The notes beneath the pieces were generated by a model. The model was not told the origin of the DNA. It saw only the letters and a program-made list of their open reading frames with translations, and did no database searches. Positions 26,924 through 36,101 of a DNA stretch of 64,000 nucleotides are shown in pieces. The DNA comes from Leisingera thetidis (lineage in GTDB: Bacteria > Pseudomonadota > Alphaproteobacteria > Rhodobacterales > Rhodobacteraceae): NCBI RefSeq assembly GCF_025857195.1, contig NZ_CP109787.1:2917501-2981500 (forward strand), written 5' to 3'. Positions within the stretch are counted from its first letter, which is position 1; every line of letters starts with the position of its first letter. The translations under genes were made by a program, and so were the position numbers.

Positions 26924-27284
26924 GTCAAACGAAGAAAAACACGACGCGCTGTTCAAGGCGCTTGGCCACCGGGCGCGCAGGCGGATACTCGACCTGATCA
27001 AGGATGGCCCGAAGACGACGGGCGCCCTGTGCGACACGCTGGCGGATCTTGACCGCTGCACCGTGATGCAGCACCTGTCGGTTCTGGAAAAAGCCGGGCT
27101 GCTGGTGGTCGAACGGCGCGGGCGAGAACGCTGGAACCACTTGGATGCGCTACCGATCCACGACCTGCAAACCAGATGGATCGGACCTTACGCCGCGTAT
27201 GCGATCGCGATGCTCGGGGATATGGAGAAATTGGCGGAAACCGACGCATTGCCGACGAGCACTGACGGCACGAGCAATGTCTGA
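26922..27284 (+). CDS. ArsR-family winged-helix regulator
   Basis: 120 residues, with the helix-turn-helix FKALGHRARRRILDLIKDGP and LDRCTVMQHLSVLEKAGLLV, then VERRGRERWNHLDALP. The metal-binding cysteine motif of ArsR proper is absent; it belongs to the group paired with SRPBCC genes. The start codon lies inside a palindrome (26904-26923), so autorepression is likely. Confidence 0.85.
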   Translation: MSNEEKHDALFKALGHRARRRILDLIKDGPKTTGALCDTLADLDRCTVMQHLSVLEKAGLLVVERRGRERWNHLDALPIHDLQTRWIGPYAAYAIAMLGDMEKLAETDALPTSTDGTSNV

Positions 27285-27629
27285 AACGCACGAGAAGAGC
27301 CAAACAGAATGGCGGGTCTGCTTTGTTGCGCACAGTGTGAGATTGCGGCCGGCGTGGCGAAGGGAAGCTATAGCGCGCCTGGCATTTTCCGTTTGACCGG
27401 TCCGCCTGCCATCCGGACGCAGTCCGGGCTGCGCCCACCCTGCTTTGCCCTCAGGAAGACACCAGGTCTTCCGAAGTGAAAATCAGGAAGGCTTCGCCAC
27501 TGGCGGAACAGGAGGCGCGGGCGGGGTCCCGGAGACACGAAAAGGGAGAGGTTCTGCCGCAAATGGCAAAACTATGTGCCGCCTGGCAGCCACGGAAAAC
27601 CATTCTGCCCCGGGCAACCGCTTGCCACG
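27285..27629. other. No gene recognised
   Basis: About 345 bases between the ArsR gene and the GNAT remnant, with no supported feature. Confidence 0.35.
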
Positions 27630-27935
27630 CTACTCAAACTCGAAAAGGTTCATGATCACTCCTGGCTGCTCGGACCCGCCCGCCGCGGCATAAATGCGGC
27701 GCGCGGCCCTGTTGTCTTCTTCCGTCAGCACCCAGGCTGCACAGCAGCCCTGGCCGCGGGCGTGGTCAAGCAAGGCAGTGACAAGCCGCTTGCCCAAGCC
27801 CCGGTTGCGCCATTCATCGGCAACCCCCACTTCGATAATGAAGAGTTCCGGCGCCTTGTCGGGGTGAACATAGCCGAACCCGGTCGCCATGCCGTGAGCC
27901 CCCTTTGCAGGCAGCCCGGGGCGGCGGAGGCTGCG
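27630..27935 (-). pseudogene. GNAT acetyltransferase, N-terminal part missing
   Basis: The last 85 or so codons read GFGYVHPDKAPELFIIEVGV, then RNRGLGKRLVTALLDHA (acetyl-CoA loop) and AWVLTEEDNRAARRIYAAAG. This resembles aminoglycoside 3-N-acetyltransferase type I-like GNAT proteins of about 150 residues. The first third is missing; the frame upstream lacks a family-like start and runs into the DUF1330 gene. Confidence 0.6.
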
Positions 27936-27937
27936 TA

Positions 27938-28258
27938 TCACCGCAGCACATCCGTTGCCTTGTGATCCGCATCGACACCTTCGAGGAGGAACACCTCGCC
28001 TTCGGAATGCTCCGTGCGCCGGGGCAGCAGCGCCTGATAGGCCGGCGAATGGTACCAGGCTTCGGCACACTGACGGTCCGGGAAGGCAATCACGATCAGA
28101 TCCCCCTGAAACTGCCCCTCCAGCATCTGCTTTTCGCCGCCGAGAATGATAAAGCGTCTCTGGAAAGGGGCGAGCGTGGCGTCGATCCCTTCAACATAGG
28201 CAATGATCCCCGAGCCCATTTCGACCTGGCGCAGATGGCCAATGGCATAGCAGGTCAT
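27938..28258 (-). CDS. DUF1330-family protein
   Basis: 106 residues of the dimeric ferredoxin-like DUF1330 family: YAIGHLRQVEMGSGIIAYVE, then QFQGDLIVIAFPDRQCAEAW and HSPAYQALLPRR. The function is unknown. The ATG at 28258 follows AAGGAG; an upstream in-frame ATG gives only extra basic residues. Confidence 0.8.
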   Translation of the reverse strand: MTCYAIGHLRQVEMGSGIIAYVEGIDATLAPFQRRFIILGGEKQMLEGQFQGDLIVIAFPDRQCAEAWYHSPAYQALLPRRTEHSEGEVFLLEGVDADHKATDVLR

Positions 28259-28282
28259 GGCTTGTCTCCTTTTGCTGGCCAT

Positions 28283-28671
28283 TCACACTGCGGCGGGGCG
28301 ATGCTGTGCTGCGCGCCATTCCAGCCCGGCCAGCAGCGCAACCGCAGCGGCTTGGATCAGAACGAAGGACCAGCCCAGCCCATTGGGCGCGATCAGTCCG
28401 GCCAGCGGCAGTGCGAGGCTGGCCAGCACCCAAAGCGCATTGCCCGCCACGACCACCTTGGCCGCCCAGACGGGAACGTGGTCTGCCCTGGCGCAGGCCG
28501 CCATGAAGCCTGCCACAGGAATGAGCAGAAGGCCCGCCCAGAACAGTAGCGGCGCGCTGATCTGCGTCAGCTGCGCAACGGGGCCGGAGCCAGGAATAAG
28601 CATGCCGCGCAGGCGGCGGCGTCGAGTTTCAGGATGGATTGGAGCCGAAATTGCGTACCGGAATTGGTCAT
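28283..28671 (-). pseudogene. Small integral membrane protein, frameshifted
   Basis: From the ATG at 28671 (AAGGAA upstream) the frame reads MTNSGTQFRLQSILKLDAAA. Near 28600 similarity to a membrane protein continues one frame over: PLLFWAGLLLIPVAGFMAAC, VVVAGNALWVLASLALPLAG and a last helix. Together they would make a four-helix protein of about 125 residues with no known function. Confidence 0.5.
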
Positions 28672-28803
28672 GAACTTGTTCCTTTGCTCTGAGTTTCCCG
28701 CCAGGATGTCCGGGCGATAGGCTGATCATTGCGGAGGAATGTTCTGGGGTCGATTACGCCGGAGGTAATTGCCGGGTAAAAAATGACCGGATAGGTTGCA
28801 GCT

Positions 28804-29610
28804 ATGAATGTGATACAGGACACCGCCGGGCAGCTGCTGCGCCAGTGGCGCCAGCGGCGCCGGATGAGCCAGCTTGAACTGTCCGCAGAGGCCGGGATTT
28901 CCCAGCGCCACCTGAGTTTTGTGGAATCCGGCCGCGCCCGCCCCAGCCGCGATATGGTCATTCATTTGAGCGAGGAGCTTGAGGTTCCCTTGCGCGAGCG
29001 CAACGCCATTCTGGTGGCCGCGGGCCACGCGCCGCATTACCCGCAGCGCCCGCTCGACGCGCCGGAACTTTCCGCGGCAAATGCGACCATCCGGCAGCTC
29101 CTGGACGGGTACATGCCGCATCCGGCACTGGCAGTAAACCGGCATTGGGAGCTTCTGGCGGCCAATGCCGCGGTGTATGCCCTGCTTGATGGCGCCGCCC
29201 CTCAACTACTGGAGGGCACGGTGAATGTGCTGCGCCTGAGCCTGCATCCCGAAGGGCTGGCACCCCGCATCCTCAACCTGGCGGAGTGGCGCAGCCACAT
29301 TCTGGCCCGGCTCGCCCGTGAAATTGATCATTCGGCCGACCCGAAACTTGTGGCCTTGCACAGAGAACTCGCAGCATTCCCCGTGCCTGCCGCCCCTGCG
29401 CCCCGCCGGTCCGGTGTGGCGGGAGAGAGCCGGATAGCCGTTCCCTTGCGGCTGAAAGGCGACACGGGGCCGCTGGCCTTCCTGAGCACAACAACGGTAT
29501 TTGGCACCGCCGTGGATGTGACCCTCTCCGAAGTTACCATCGAAGCTCTCTTTCCAGCGGACCGTGAAACCGCCGCGATGATGGCGTCGATGGCAGAGAA
29601 AGGCTCTTGA
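28804..29610 (+). CDS. XRE-type regulator with MmyB-like ligand domain
   Basis: 268 residues. An N-terminal helix-turn-helix (LLRQWRQRRRMSQLELSAEA, then GISQRHLSFVESGRARPS) is followed by the MmyB-like PAS-type domain (LLDGYMPHPALAVNRHWELL, then FGTAVDVTLSEVTIEALFPA). The binding domain often senses fatty acids or similar small molecules. The VOC gene begins directly after its stop (TGAATG), suggesting that it is co-expressed or regulated. Confidence 0.85.
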   Translation: MNVIQDTAGQLLRQWRQRRRMSQLELSAEAGISQRHLSFVESGRARPSRDMVIHLSEELEVPLRERNAILVAAGHAPHYPQRPLDAPELSAANATIRQLLDGYMPHPALAVNRHWELLAANAAVYALLDGAAPQLLEGTVNVLRLSLHPEGLAPRILNLAEWRSHILARLAREIDHSADPKLVALHRELAAFPVPAAPAPRRSGVAGESRIAVPLRLKGDTGPLAFLSTTTVFGTAVDVTLSEVTIEALFPADRETAAMMASMAEKGS

Positions 29611-29964
29611 ATGACGGTCAAGCGCATTGTTGCAAACCTGCCCGCTGCTGAGGTGTGCGAGGTGCAGGATTTCTACACCCGGCTGTTTGATCTGGATATC
29701 GTCATGGACCACGGCTGGATCGTGACGCTCGCATCGGGAACCGCCGCCTCCGTCCAGATCAGCATCGCAAGCCATGGCGGATCTGGTACCCCGGTGCCCG
29801 ACCTGTCGATTGAAGTTGATGACGTGGATACGGTTTTCGCACGGGCGGAAAGTCTCGGTATTGATATCGTCTACGGTCCTGCGGACGAACCCTGGGGCGT
29901 GCGCCGCTTCTACGTCCGCGACCCGGCCGGGAAACTGCTGAACGTTCTGGCCCACACTAGCTGA
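29611..29964 (+). CDS. VOC-family glyoxalase-like protein
   Basis: 117 residues: VKRIVANLPAAEVCEVQDFY at the start, and EPWGVRRFYVRDPAGKLLNV at the end with the usual metal-site layout. It starts immediately after the XRE regulator stop, so translation is coupled. The ligand is unknown. Confidence 0.8.
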   Translation: MTVKRIVANLPAAEVCEVQDFYTRLFDLDIVMDHGWIVTLASGTAASVQISIASHGGSGTPVPDLSIEVDDVDTVFARAESLGIDIVYGPADEPWGVRRFYVRDPAGKLLNVLAHTS

Positions 29965-29989
29965 GGAGGGCATTCCCGCCGTGGTGTTA

Positions 29990-30833
29990 TCAGGAGACCG
30001 GGACCCAGATCTCCACGCTGCCGCGCCCGGTCTCAGGGTCAAACCGCTTGTCGTAAAGCTCGAAAACCGGCGCTTCAGCTGGCTCCAGACCGGCATCCGG
30101 CAGCGATTTGTTCCAGATCGTGTAAACCGTTTTGGGCAGGCCCGCGATATGGCCGCGGTGCGTGAAAACCGCGTAACGGTTCGCCGGGATCTCCACGAAA
30201 TCCATGCCGGGCGTCCCTTGCACGGCTTCAAGGCCCGCCAGGTATTTGAACCGGCCCGCCTCGTCGGCATTGCAGCAGACACCATAGGCCGCTCCGGAGA
30301 CTGCGTTCAGCACGTCTTCTTCCCGTGCGTTAAACGATTGCCAGAGTGCCGGGATTGCACTGGTATCTTCAAGTGAGCATTCGACGCTCAAGCCAACCAC
30401 CCGGAAGGCCGCCCGCTCGCGGATTTCGTGTTCCGGGACTGTGACGATCATGTCCTTTTTCATTTGCAATAGCTCCATCGTTGACCGGGACGAGAGTGAC
30501 CGAGACTCGCGGATCTTGTTGAGCGGGTCCCCGGAACATGCTGCGAAGGTACGGGTGAACGCTTCGCGGGAGAGCCCTAAACAGCCTCGAGCGCGACCGC
30601 CAGAATGGCCGTGTCCTGCCATGCAAGCACTTTGGCCGCTTCAGACAGCCTGCGTTTGCGCAGATAGGAATTGGAGACAGGCCAGTGGCCAGCCTGAACA
30701 CGCGGCTCATGTGATAAGGGCTGCCCCCGCATAGCCCGGCCAACCCTTCGAGGGAAATATCATCCTTCAGCCGTGTCTCAATCTGCCAGATAAGCTTATC
30801 ACCGACCTGCAATTTATCGCTCCCGGAGTTCAC
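29990..30833 (-). pseudogene. AraC-family regulator with GyrI-like domain, two frameshifts
   Basis: The first part encodes an AraC helix-turn-helix (SLEGLAGLCGGSPYHMSRVF, then RLATGLS). It continues in a second frame after about 30680 (NSYLRKRRLSEAAKVLAWQD) and in a third after about 30585 (LSREAFTRTFAACSGDPLNK). A complete GyrI-like effector domain follows (ERAAFRVVGLSVECS to VEIWVPVS). The last segment alone, from an ATG at 30478, could still make a GyrI-like protein of about 162 residues. Confidence 0.65.
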
Positions 30834-31028
30834 CAGAGGACTATGGACCGATGTGCGGCTGCCCGCTTGATCGGGATTGCTGAACTGTGGGCCCTGCGAG
30901 GCGGCCAACTTGCCTTCCCTCTGTCACGCCGCAACCAAGATGAACCTTAGCCTAAGACGCAAATATTGGAACAACCAAAGTCGCAGCCAAGCTCGCCGCC
31001 CAGGCGAAAAGACCGGGCGGCGGCGAGA

Positions 31029-31760
31029 TCAGTTCTTGTGAGCCGAAACCAATAGCATCATCGGCCGCTCCAGCTCTTCAGCCAGCTCCGGGATCTCTGC
31101 AATCTGTTCTGGTGCGGGCGCGAACTCTTCCACCCGGCGCAGCTCGAACCCCGCGCCGATCAGCGTGTTGATGGTAGTGGCCAAAGTCCGATGGTGTTTC
31201 AATACACCCTTGGCGAACCAATCTGTGCGGCGTCCACCCTCAATAGAATAGCCATTGACCGGCCAGGTCTTGCGGCCGTCTTCGTCCAGCGTCCACTGCG
31301 GACGGGCGGCCGCCATGAAGATCGGGTGCTCAATGGTGAAGACCAGATCCCCGCCGGGCGCCAGCGCTGCGTGTATCATGCGGATCAGCCGGTCGAAATC
31401 CTGCACATAGTGGAAGGCCAGGGCGCTGTAGAAAAGTTCGAACGCCGCCTCGGGCAGTTCGAGCGTTTCCAGATCGGCTATGCGGTATTCGATTCCGGAC
31501 ACCTCGGTGTCGGTTCTTGCACGTTCGATCATGTTCTGTGACAGATCAAAGCCAAGAATAGAAGCCGCCCCCTGGTCGCGAAACCAGCGTGAAGCCCAGC
31601 CGAAGCCGCAGCCCAAGTCAGCCACGCGCTTGCCGGTCAGCTCAGGCAGCATGGCTTGGATTGCGGGCCATTCCGGCGCACCACTCAGCCCGTGAACCTG
31701 TCGGGGTAGCTGGCTGTAGCCAGCGAAGAAATCGGGATTGTCGTAGATATTCTGTGCCAT
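31029..31760 (-). CDS. Class I SAM-dependent methyltransferase
   Basis: 243 residues of the UbiE/BioC-like fold. The SAM-binding motif is KRVADLGCGFGWASRWF, then ASILGFDLSQNMIERA and FELFYSALAFHYVQDFDRLI. The substrate is unknown. The ATG at 31760 has GGAG upstream; the longer frame lacks a site. Confidence 0.82.
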   Translation of the reverse strand: MAQNIYDNPDFFAGYSQLPRQVHGLSGAPEWPAIQAMLPELTGKRVADLGCGFGWASRWFRDQGAASILGFDLSQNMIERARTDTEVSGIEYRIADLETLELPEAAFELFYSALAFHYVQDFDRLIRMIHAALAPGGDLVFTIEHPIFMAAARPQWTLDEDGRKTWPVNGYSIEGGRRTDWFAKGVLKHHRTLATTINTLIGAGFELRRVEEFAPAPEQIAEIPELAEELERPMMLLVSAHKN

Positions 31761-32363
31761 GTTTGTCTCCAGGAAAAAGGGAGGACGAGGCACGTTATCC
31801 ACGCCTGACAACCTCGTCCGAAAGGGCGAGGCCGAGGCTGGCAATCAGCGTGGTCAGTTTGCGTGATTGGCATCCCGGCATCCCGCCAACGGGCTACCGG
31901 CCAACCGGGCGACAATGTGGATGTCCTTCTCAACCATGCAGGCTATATCGGTCAGGGGACTGAAAATGTCAATTCTAGCGCCCATTCGAGGGCGCACTGT
32001 CAGCACATCGCGTGAACTGGTGCCAGGGGCAGCGAAGTATTGAAAACCCTGGATCTGCCGTTCATCCGGCGCGCGGTGAAGCCGGGTCCGAGCCCGACCT
32101 GCAGAATGCTGCGCGAGACACGATCTGGTATGGTACGCACACAGCTGCCATTGTCTGAAGCAGTGCCGACCCACTCCTGCCGTTGTCTATCCTCAGAGTT
32201 GCTGCACTGCTGCTTCCCCAAACCGGCCGTTTAACCAACGTGCAGCAACTAAGTTGCATCTTCCGATGCGGCAGTACACACACTTGATCCGCAAGAGTTT
32301 CAGCTGACCACTATTCACAGTTTAGCAGGCAGGCGCACAGGAACAGGAAGCGTTCTCTTTCCT
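31761..32363. other. 600 bases without a supported gene
   Basis: Several short open frames exist on both strands, but none has a domain or a good start. The region is less GC-rich near 32180-32340. Confidence 0.4.
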
Positions 32364-32399
32364 TTGCTGGGCATCCATCCGCAGTGCGGCAAGAAGATC

Positions 32400-32663
32400 A
32401 TGAAAGCGGTCGCCTTGAACAAGCACATGGTCGCGCATTGCCTTGTCAGCGGCTGCGCCGAACTGATGCGGAAAGGCGGCGAAGCTTCCCGGATCGCCGT
32501 GGCAGAACAGGCGCTTGCCGCCTATGGCGAGCTGGATGATGAAGGCAGGGCGCGTTTCTTCCGGATGTTTTGGGAAGAGTACAGCGCAGTACCTGCGGCG
32601 GTGCGGGCCACCTATTGCCACGAAAGGCACGAGCGTGACCGTCAATTCGAAAATGCTGCGTGA
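32400..32663 (+). pseudogene. Fragment resembling the N-terminal helical domain of malonyl-CoA decarboxylase
   Basis: 87 codons reading CAELMRKGGEASRIAVAEQA, then LAAYGELDDEGRARFFRMFW, a pattern I associate with the four-helix N-terminal domain of malonyl-CoA decarboxylase. The catalytic domain does not follow. It may instead be a small protein of its own; no strong Shine-Dalgarno is seen. Confidence 0.35.
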
Positions 32664-32983
32664 GGGAATTGGCTGCCGGTATTTCACCAGGGTTCGTGTC
32701 CAGTCTGATGCGGTCAGCCGGGCCTCTTCCTGCCTCGGTCCGGTCACACCGGAAGGGTGTGCCGCGCCGGTTGCCCTGCCCGTGACGGGCAAGTGTCCTG
32801 GCGGGACCCGCGCTTGCCGCGCGGTCGAGGCGGATCCGGAATTCTGCATGTCAGTTTGGACGCTGCCGTCTTGGCTGCCCGTGCCACCCGGCATGTTCTG
32901 CTGACCGGGCTGTTGGCCCCGTGCATCGTACGAGTCGGACGAAAGCGGCATAGGCGATGTCTAACCCGCTGCGATTGAGTATG
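32664..32983. other. No gene recognised
   Basis: A 320-base spacer, with nothing supported. Confidence 0.35.
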
Positions 32984-33226
32984 TCACCCCGGCGGCCTCC
33001 GAACGGAGTTACCACCGGCAATGATCCGGTTGATGAGAACCGCCACGGCCCGATGCGCCTCTGCCTCGCCATCAGCAACAGCTGCGTTTTCATGTGTCTT
33101 TGCGGCATCGCGCAGGATACCCACGATCTCGCGTTCGGGCAGGATCTTGTGATCGTTCATCGCCAGCAGCATCGACTCGCAGATTGAGAGGGCAGCCATT
33201 CCTGAGAAGTCCTTCTTGCTACGCAT
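32984..33226 (-). CDS. Small conserved protein, module copy A
   Basis: 80 residues: MRSKKDFSGMAALSICESML, then LLAMNDHKILPEREIVGILR. The family is unknown to me, but it has a diverged, shorter copy at 37004-37144 in the same position relative to a second Crp/Fnr gene. It is divergent from the Crp/Fnr gene at 33382, separated by 155 bases. Confidence 0.6.
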   Translation of the reverse strand: MRSKKDFSGMAALSICESMLLAMNDHKILPEREIVGILRDAAKTHENAAVADGEAEAHRAVAVLINRIIAGGNSVRRPPG

Positions 33227-33297
33227 TTTAGGGCTTCCTTCCAGGCAGTGGTAAAACAACGCGCGGCCGGGCGGCCTCGCTTATCCCAAGCATATTC

Positions 33298-33335
33298 GCA
33301 GAAAAAATGGTATGCTGGGCTGATCGAAAGCAGTC
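33298..33335. promoter_or_regulatory. Conserved promoter block, module copy A
   Basis: A 38-base block containing GTATGCTGGGCTGATCGAAA matches 32 of 38 positions of the block at 37212-37249, in the same place between the same two divergent genes. TATGCT could serve as a -10 element. It is conserved beyond what unconstrained intergenic DNA would show, so it is probably a shared promoter or operator. Confidence 0.5.
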
Positions 33336-33381
33336 TCCGCGCGATTGCTTCGGGAGTATTTGACCGGCTTACGAGGAGCCG

Positions 33382-34116
33382 ATGGCAGACATTCAAGAAA
33401 GCCCGCTTACACGGAAGCTCCAAGTTTTCGTCGCCTTGTCTGAAGATGAATTGGACGTTTTGAAGCGTTTGCATCTGCGCCGCCGGTCCTTCACGGCGGG
33501 GCGTGATCTCGTGCATCAGGGGCAGTCGGATCAGGCCGCTTACATTCTGGCCGCCGGCTGGGTGTGTTCCTACAAGCTTCAGCCGGACGGAACCCGCCAG
33601 ATCGTGGATTTCCAGATACCGGGGGATTTTCTTGGATTGCGCAGCGTGCTGCTGCGCACGTCCGACCACAGCTTCGAGCCGGTCACGGATATTCAGGCGG
33701 CGGAAGTCTTCGCGGACGACCTTCTGGAAGCCTTCGAGAGGACGCCCCGCCTGGCAGCAGCAATCCTCTGGGCGGCATCACGGGACGAAGCCATGGTGGT
33801 CGAGCATCTTGTTGGAGTTGGCCGGCGCGCCGCGGAGGCGCGCATGGCGCATTTCCTTCTGGAGCTGGGGGCGAGGCTGATGCTGGTCGGATTGGGAAGC
33901 AAGCGCGGATACGCCTGCCCTTTGACACAGTATCATCTTGCTGATGCACTCGGCTTAAGCTCCGTTCATGTGAACCGTGTCTTGCGGCAGCTTCGCGAAA
34001 GCGGCCTGCTGACCTTTCGGGACGGCCGCGTAACGTTCGACAACTATGACGGGCTGGTGGACTTTTCGGGGTTCGATCCGGCGTATCTGGATCAGACCGG
34101 CCCGCTCTTGAAATGA
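33382..34116 (+). CDS. Crp/Fnr-family regulator, module copy A
   Basis: 244 residues. A cyclic-nucleotide-binding-type sensor domain (LVHQGQSDQAAYILAAGWVC, then RQIVDFQIPGDFLGLRSVLL) precedes a Crp-type winged helix (YHLADALGLSSVHVNRVLRQ). It has no N-terminal cysteine cluster, so it does not carry an FNR-type Fe-S centre; the recognition helix has V-H-V-N-R where FNR has V-E-T-I-S-R. It starts after GAGGAG. A diverged paralogue is at 37294-38028. Confidence 0.85.
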   Translation: MADIQESPLTRKLQVFVALSEDELDVLKRLHLRRRSFTAGRDLVHQGQSDQAAYILAAGWVCSYKLQPDGTRQIVDFQIPGDFLGLRSVLLRTSDHSFEPVTDIQAAEVFADDLLEAFERTPRLAAAILWAASRDEAMVVEHLVGVGRRAAEARMAHFLLELGARLMLVGLGSKRGYACPLTQYHLADALGLSSVHVNRVLRQLRESGLLTFRDGRVTFDNYDGLVDFSGFDPAYLDQTGPLLK

Positions 34117-34179
34117 AAGAGGCCGCCCCCCCCCGGAATAACTTGGGGCGACCCAATCTTCATTTAAAACAAAGGAGTA

Positions 34180-34368
34180 TCACGAAAGCGCTTTTTCAGC
34201 CGCGTCAAGTTCCTTGTTCGTTTCGGCGTGGTTCTTCGCCGCGTGCGCCTTCTCGGCCGCCTGATAGTGCTTCACAGCCCGGTCTTTTTTGGGGCCGGCG
34301 ATTGCCTTGTCACAGGCAGCTTTGACCGAGGTCATCTTCTCGGCAGCATTGGTCTGTTCAGGTGTCAT
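34180..34368 (-). CDS. 62-residue charged helical protein, module copy A
   Basis: MTPEQTNAAEKMTSVKAACD, then HYQAAEKAHAAKNHAETNKE, ending ELDAAEKALS. It is probably an all-helical soluble protein of unknown function. Its equal-length paralogue is at 38086-38274. Both have AAAGGACA before the ATG and lie tail-to-tail with a Crp/Fnr gene. Confidence 0.65.
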   Translation of the reverse strand: MTPEQTNAAEKMTSVKAACDKAIAGPKKDRAVKHYQAAEKAHAAKNHAETNKELDAAEKALS

Positions 34369-34634
34369 GAGAGTGTCCTTTCCTGGACATTCCGAGAATA
34401 AGAAGCGCAGGGCAACGCAGACCGTTTGAGGAACTGCACGCTTCCTGCGCTTCTCTGCTGTTCGGAAATGAGCACCGCCGGAGATTCGGCGGGCACGATG
34501 CCATATATCCATGTTCTTTGCTCCGCAGCACTGACGCAGGTTAGCTTGGTGTGGGTCCGCGTGTTATAGCCGGTTCACATGCCGATAGGTGCGTTAAAGG
34601 TATCGCCCCAAGGTGAGGATTCATCCTGCTGGCG

Positions 34635-35021
34635 TCAGGTGGTGGGGGTTTGCTGATGTGACAGCCGCAGCCACCGGCCGTTGTCCAGCAGATATGTGGA
34701 TGCGCAGAGCGCCTCATAGATTGGCGAGCCTGTTTTTTCGGCGAATACGCGGTAGGCGAGAACCGCAACGGCCCCTTGCCTGATTTGGCTGCGGTCTTTC
34801 ATTTCCACGGTTCGCCAGCCCGTGTTTTGCTTCACATGCTCCAGGATCTGCCCGCCCTGAAGGATGCCCGGCGGATAGGGAAGTACCATCACTGCATTTT
34901 TTGCAGTCACGGTGCGGGCGCTGTCCGCGCCGCTGGTCCAGCACCGCTCCTCCAGATCCCAGAGGATCGCGTTGTCCTTACCGTCACTGCGGTCGCCGTT
35001 CTGTGCTTTGCCCAAGGTCAT
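34635..35021 (-). CDS. DUF4440/SnoaL-like protein
   Basis: 128 residues of the NTF2-like fold: ILWDLEERCWTSGADSARTV, then AVAVLAYRVFAEKTGSPIYE and STYLLDNGRWLRLSHQQTP. It starts at an ATG overlapping the upstream stop as ATGA, which fixes the start. With the next gene it is present only in module copy A. Confidence 0.75.
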   Translation of the reverse strand: MTLGKAQNGDRSDGKDNAILWDLEERCWTSGADSARTVTAKNAVMVLPYPPGILQGGQILEHVKQNTGWRTVEMKDRSQIRQGAVAVLAYRVFAEKTGSPIYEALCASTYLLDNGRWLRLSHQQTPTT

Positions 35022-35437
35022 TGGCCCGTTCCCGGAGTCCCTGCGAGCATTAACTGCAATATCAGAAAGAAGATCGTCAGTGCCGCCCAGATCAACCCGG
35101 ACAAATTTGCCGGCCCGTTTTCTGCGCTGCCAGAAACGGCCGTCAAGCGCTTGCGGCGTTCGGGGAGAAGGCGGGTCAGCTTCCGCGCGACCGATCCATA
35201 ATCCTGTTTGAGTGCGGGCACGTCTCGGAATTGCGACAGCAGCATCTCCAGTCGCGAACCCGCGTCCTCTTTCTCCAAAGCGGCAAGCCCGGCTGCCTCC
35301 TCCCAAGGTTCGAGTTCAAGTCTCGCAAGCGCCGAAAGAACCGTAACGGCATTGCCATTCCGGTCCTCGCCAACGAAGGCTTGCAAAAAGCGGTCAAACT
35401 CAGGGTTATGCGGGTAATGAATGCCAGCTGCAGGCAT
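35018..35437 (-). CDS. Hypothetical protein with C-terminal membrane anchor
   Basis: 139 residues from the ATG at 35437 (GGGAGG 8 bases upstream; an ATG two codons earlier is also possible). It has a soluble, mainly helical N-terminal region (HYPHNPEFDRFLQAFVGEDR) and one C-terminal hydrophobic helix (GLIWAALTIFFLILQLMLAG). It is translationally coupled to the DUF4440 gene. The function is unknown. Confidence 0.65.
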   Translation of the reverse strand: MPAAGIHYPHNPEFDRFLQAFVGEDRNGNAVTVLSALARLELEPWEEAAGLAALEKEDAGSRLEMLLSQFRDVPALKQDYGSVARKLTRLLPERRKRLTAVSGSAENGPANLSGLIWAALTIFFLILQLMLAGTPGTGQ

Positions 35438-35794
35438 CGGCATATCCTCCCTTTTGATGTGTCCGGATCTGGGAATGGCTGTTCCGGAAGTGCGGGGCCG
35501 CCCCTTGCCGGGTAAAAAGCTTCGGATAACTCCGATCATACCCGCATCGCCCGGAGCACGCGCTGACGCAGATCAGCCAGCGGCCTGCCTCCTGCTGTTA
35601 CACAGCACGGCAGGTCCGGGTTCGCCCGCACGAATACCATCTCCCGGGGTCTCAGCGGCGCTAACATGGGTCAGCGCACACCGCTTTGTTCTGGGATAAA
35701 TTTTGGGTGACCGCAAAGCTCGGCTGCCACTCTGCAACCGGGATGCTGCAGCCAAGGCCGCGCGGAGGACATGCAAACATCGCGGAGACCGGTG
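35438..35794. other. No gene recognised
   Basis: About 357 bases of divergent upstream region, with no supported site. Confidence 0.35.
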
Positions 35795-36062
35795 ATGGCC
35801 TTTTCGCTCAATCAGATCCACCGTGACCTTCCGGCAGTCTTTTACCCTGCCCGGATAGCCGGATGAACTGCCTGCCGGCGAATGCGAAGTGCTGGTCGAA
35901 GAGGAACTTATCGAAGGGCTGAGTTTCACGGCTTACTGCAGAACGGCGATTTGCCTGGCCATACACGGCAAAGGGGGTTTGCCGGGCCGGACAGGGTTGC
36001 GGCCAATAACCCGGGCCGACCTGGAAACTGCGCTTGGCCACGGCATTCAACTTGACACCTGA
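35795..36062 (+). pseudogene. Small ELPAGE-motif protein, module copy A, inactivated
   Basis: It matches the intact copy at 38791-39081: FRQSFTLPG, then PDELPAGECEVLVEEELIEG and LSFTAYCRTA. Between LPG and PDELPAG the expected Tyr codon is TAG (35856-35858), and the N-terminal codons are in another frame, so it cannot be expressed as a whole. It is followed, as in copy B, by the one-helix membrane protein gene. Confidence 0.7.
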
Positions 36063-36101
36063 AGATTGCGTGGCGGCGCTTGCTCCGCCGGAGGAGTTAC
36101 A

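Noticed and set aside
33355..33372. TTTGACCGGCTTACG upstream of the first Crp/Fnr gene as a ninth FNR box
   Set aside because: Only the left half-site matches; the right half TTACG is unlike GTCAA, and it overlaps the ribosome-binding region.
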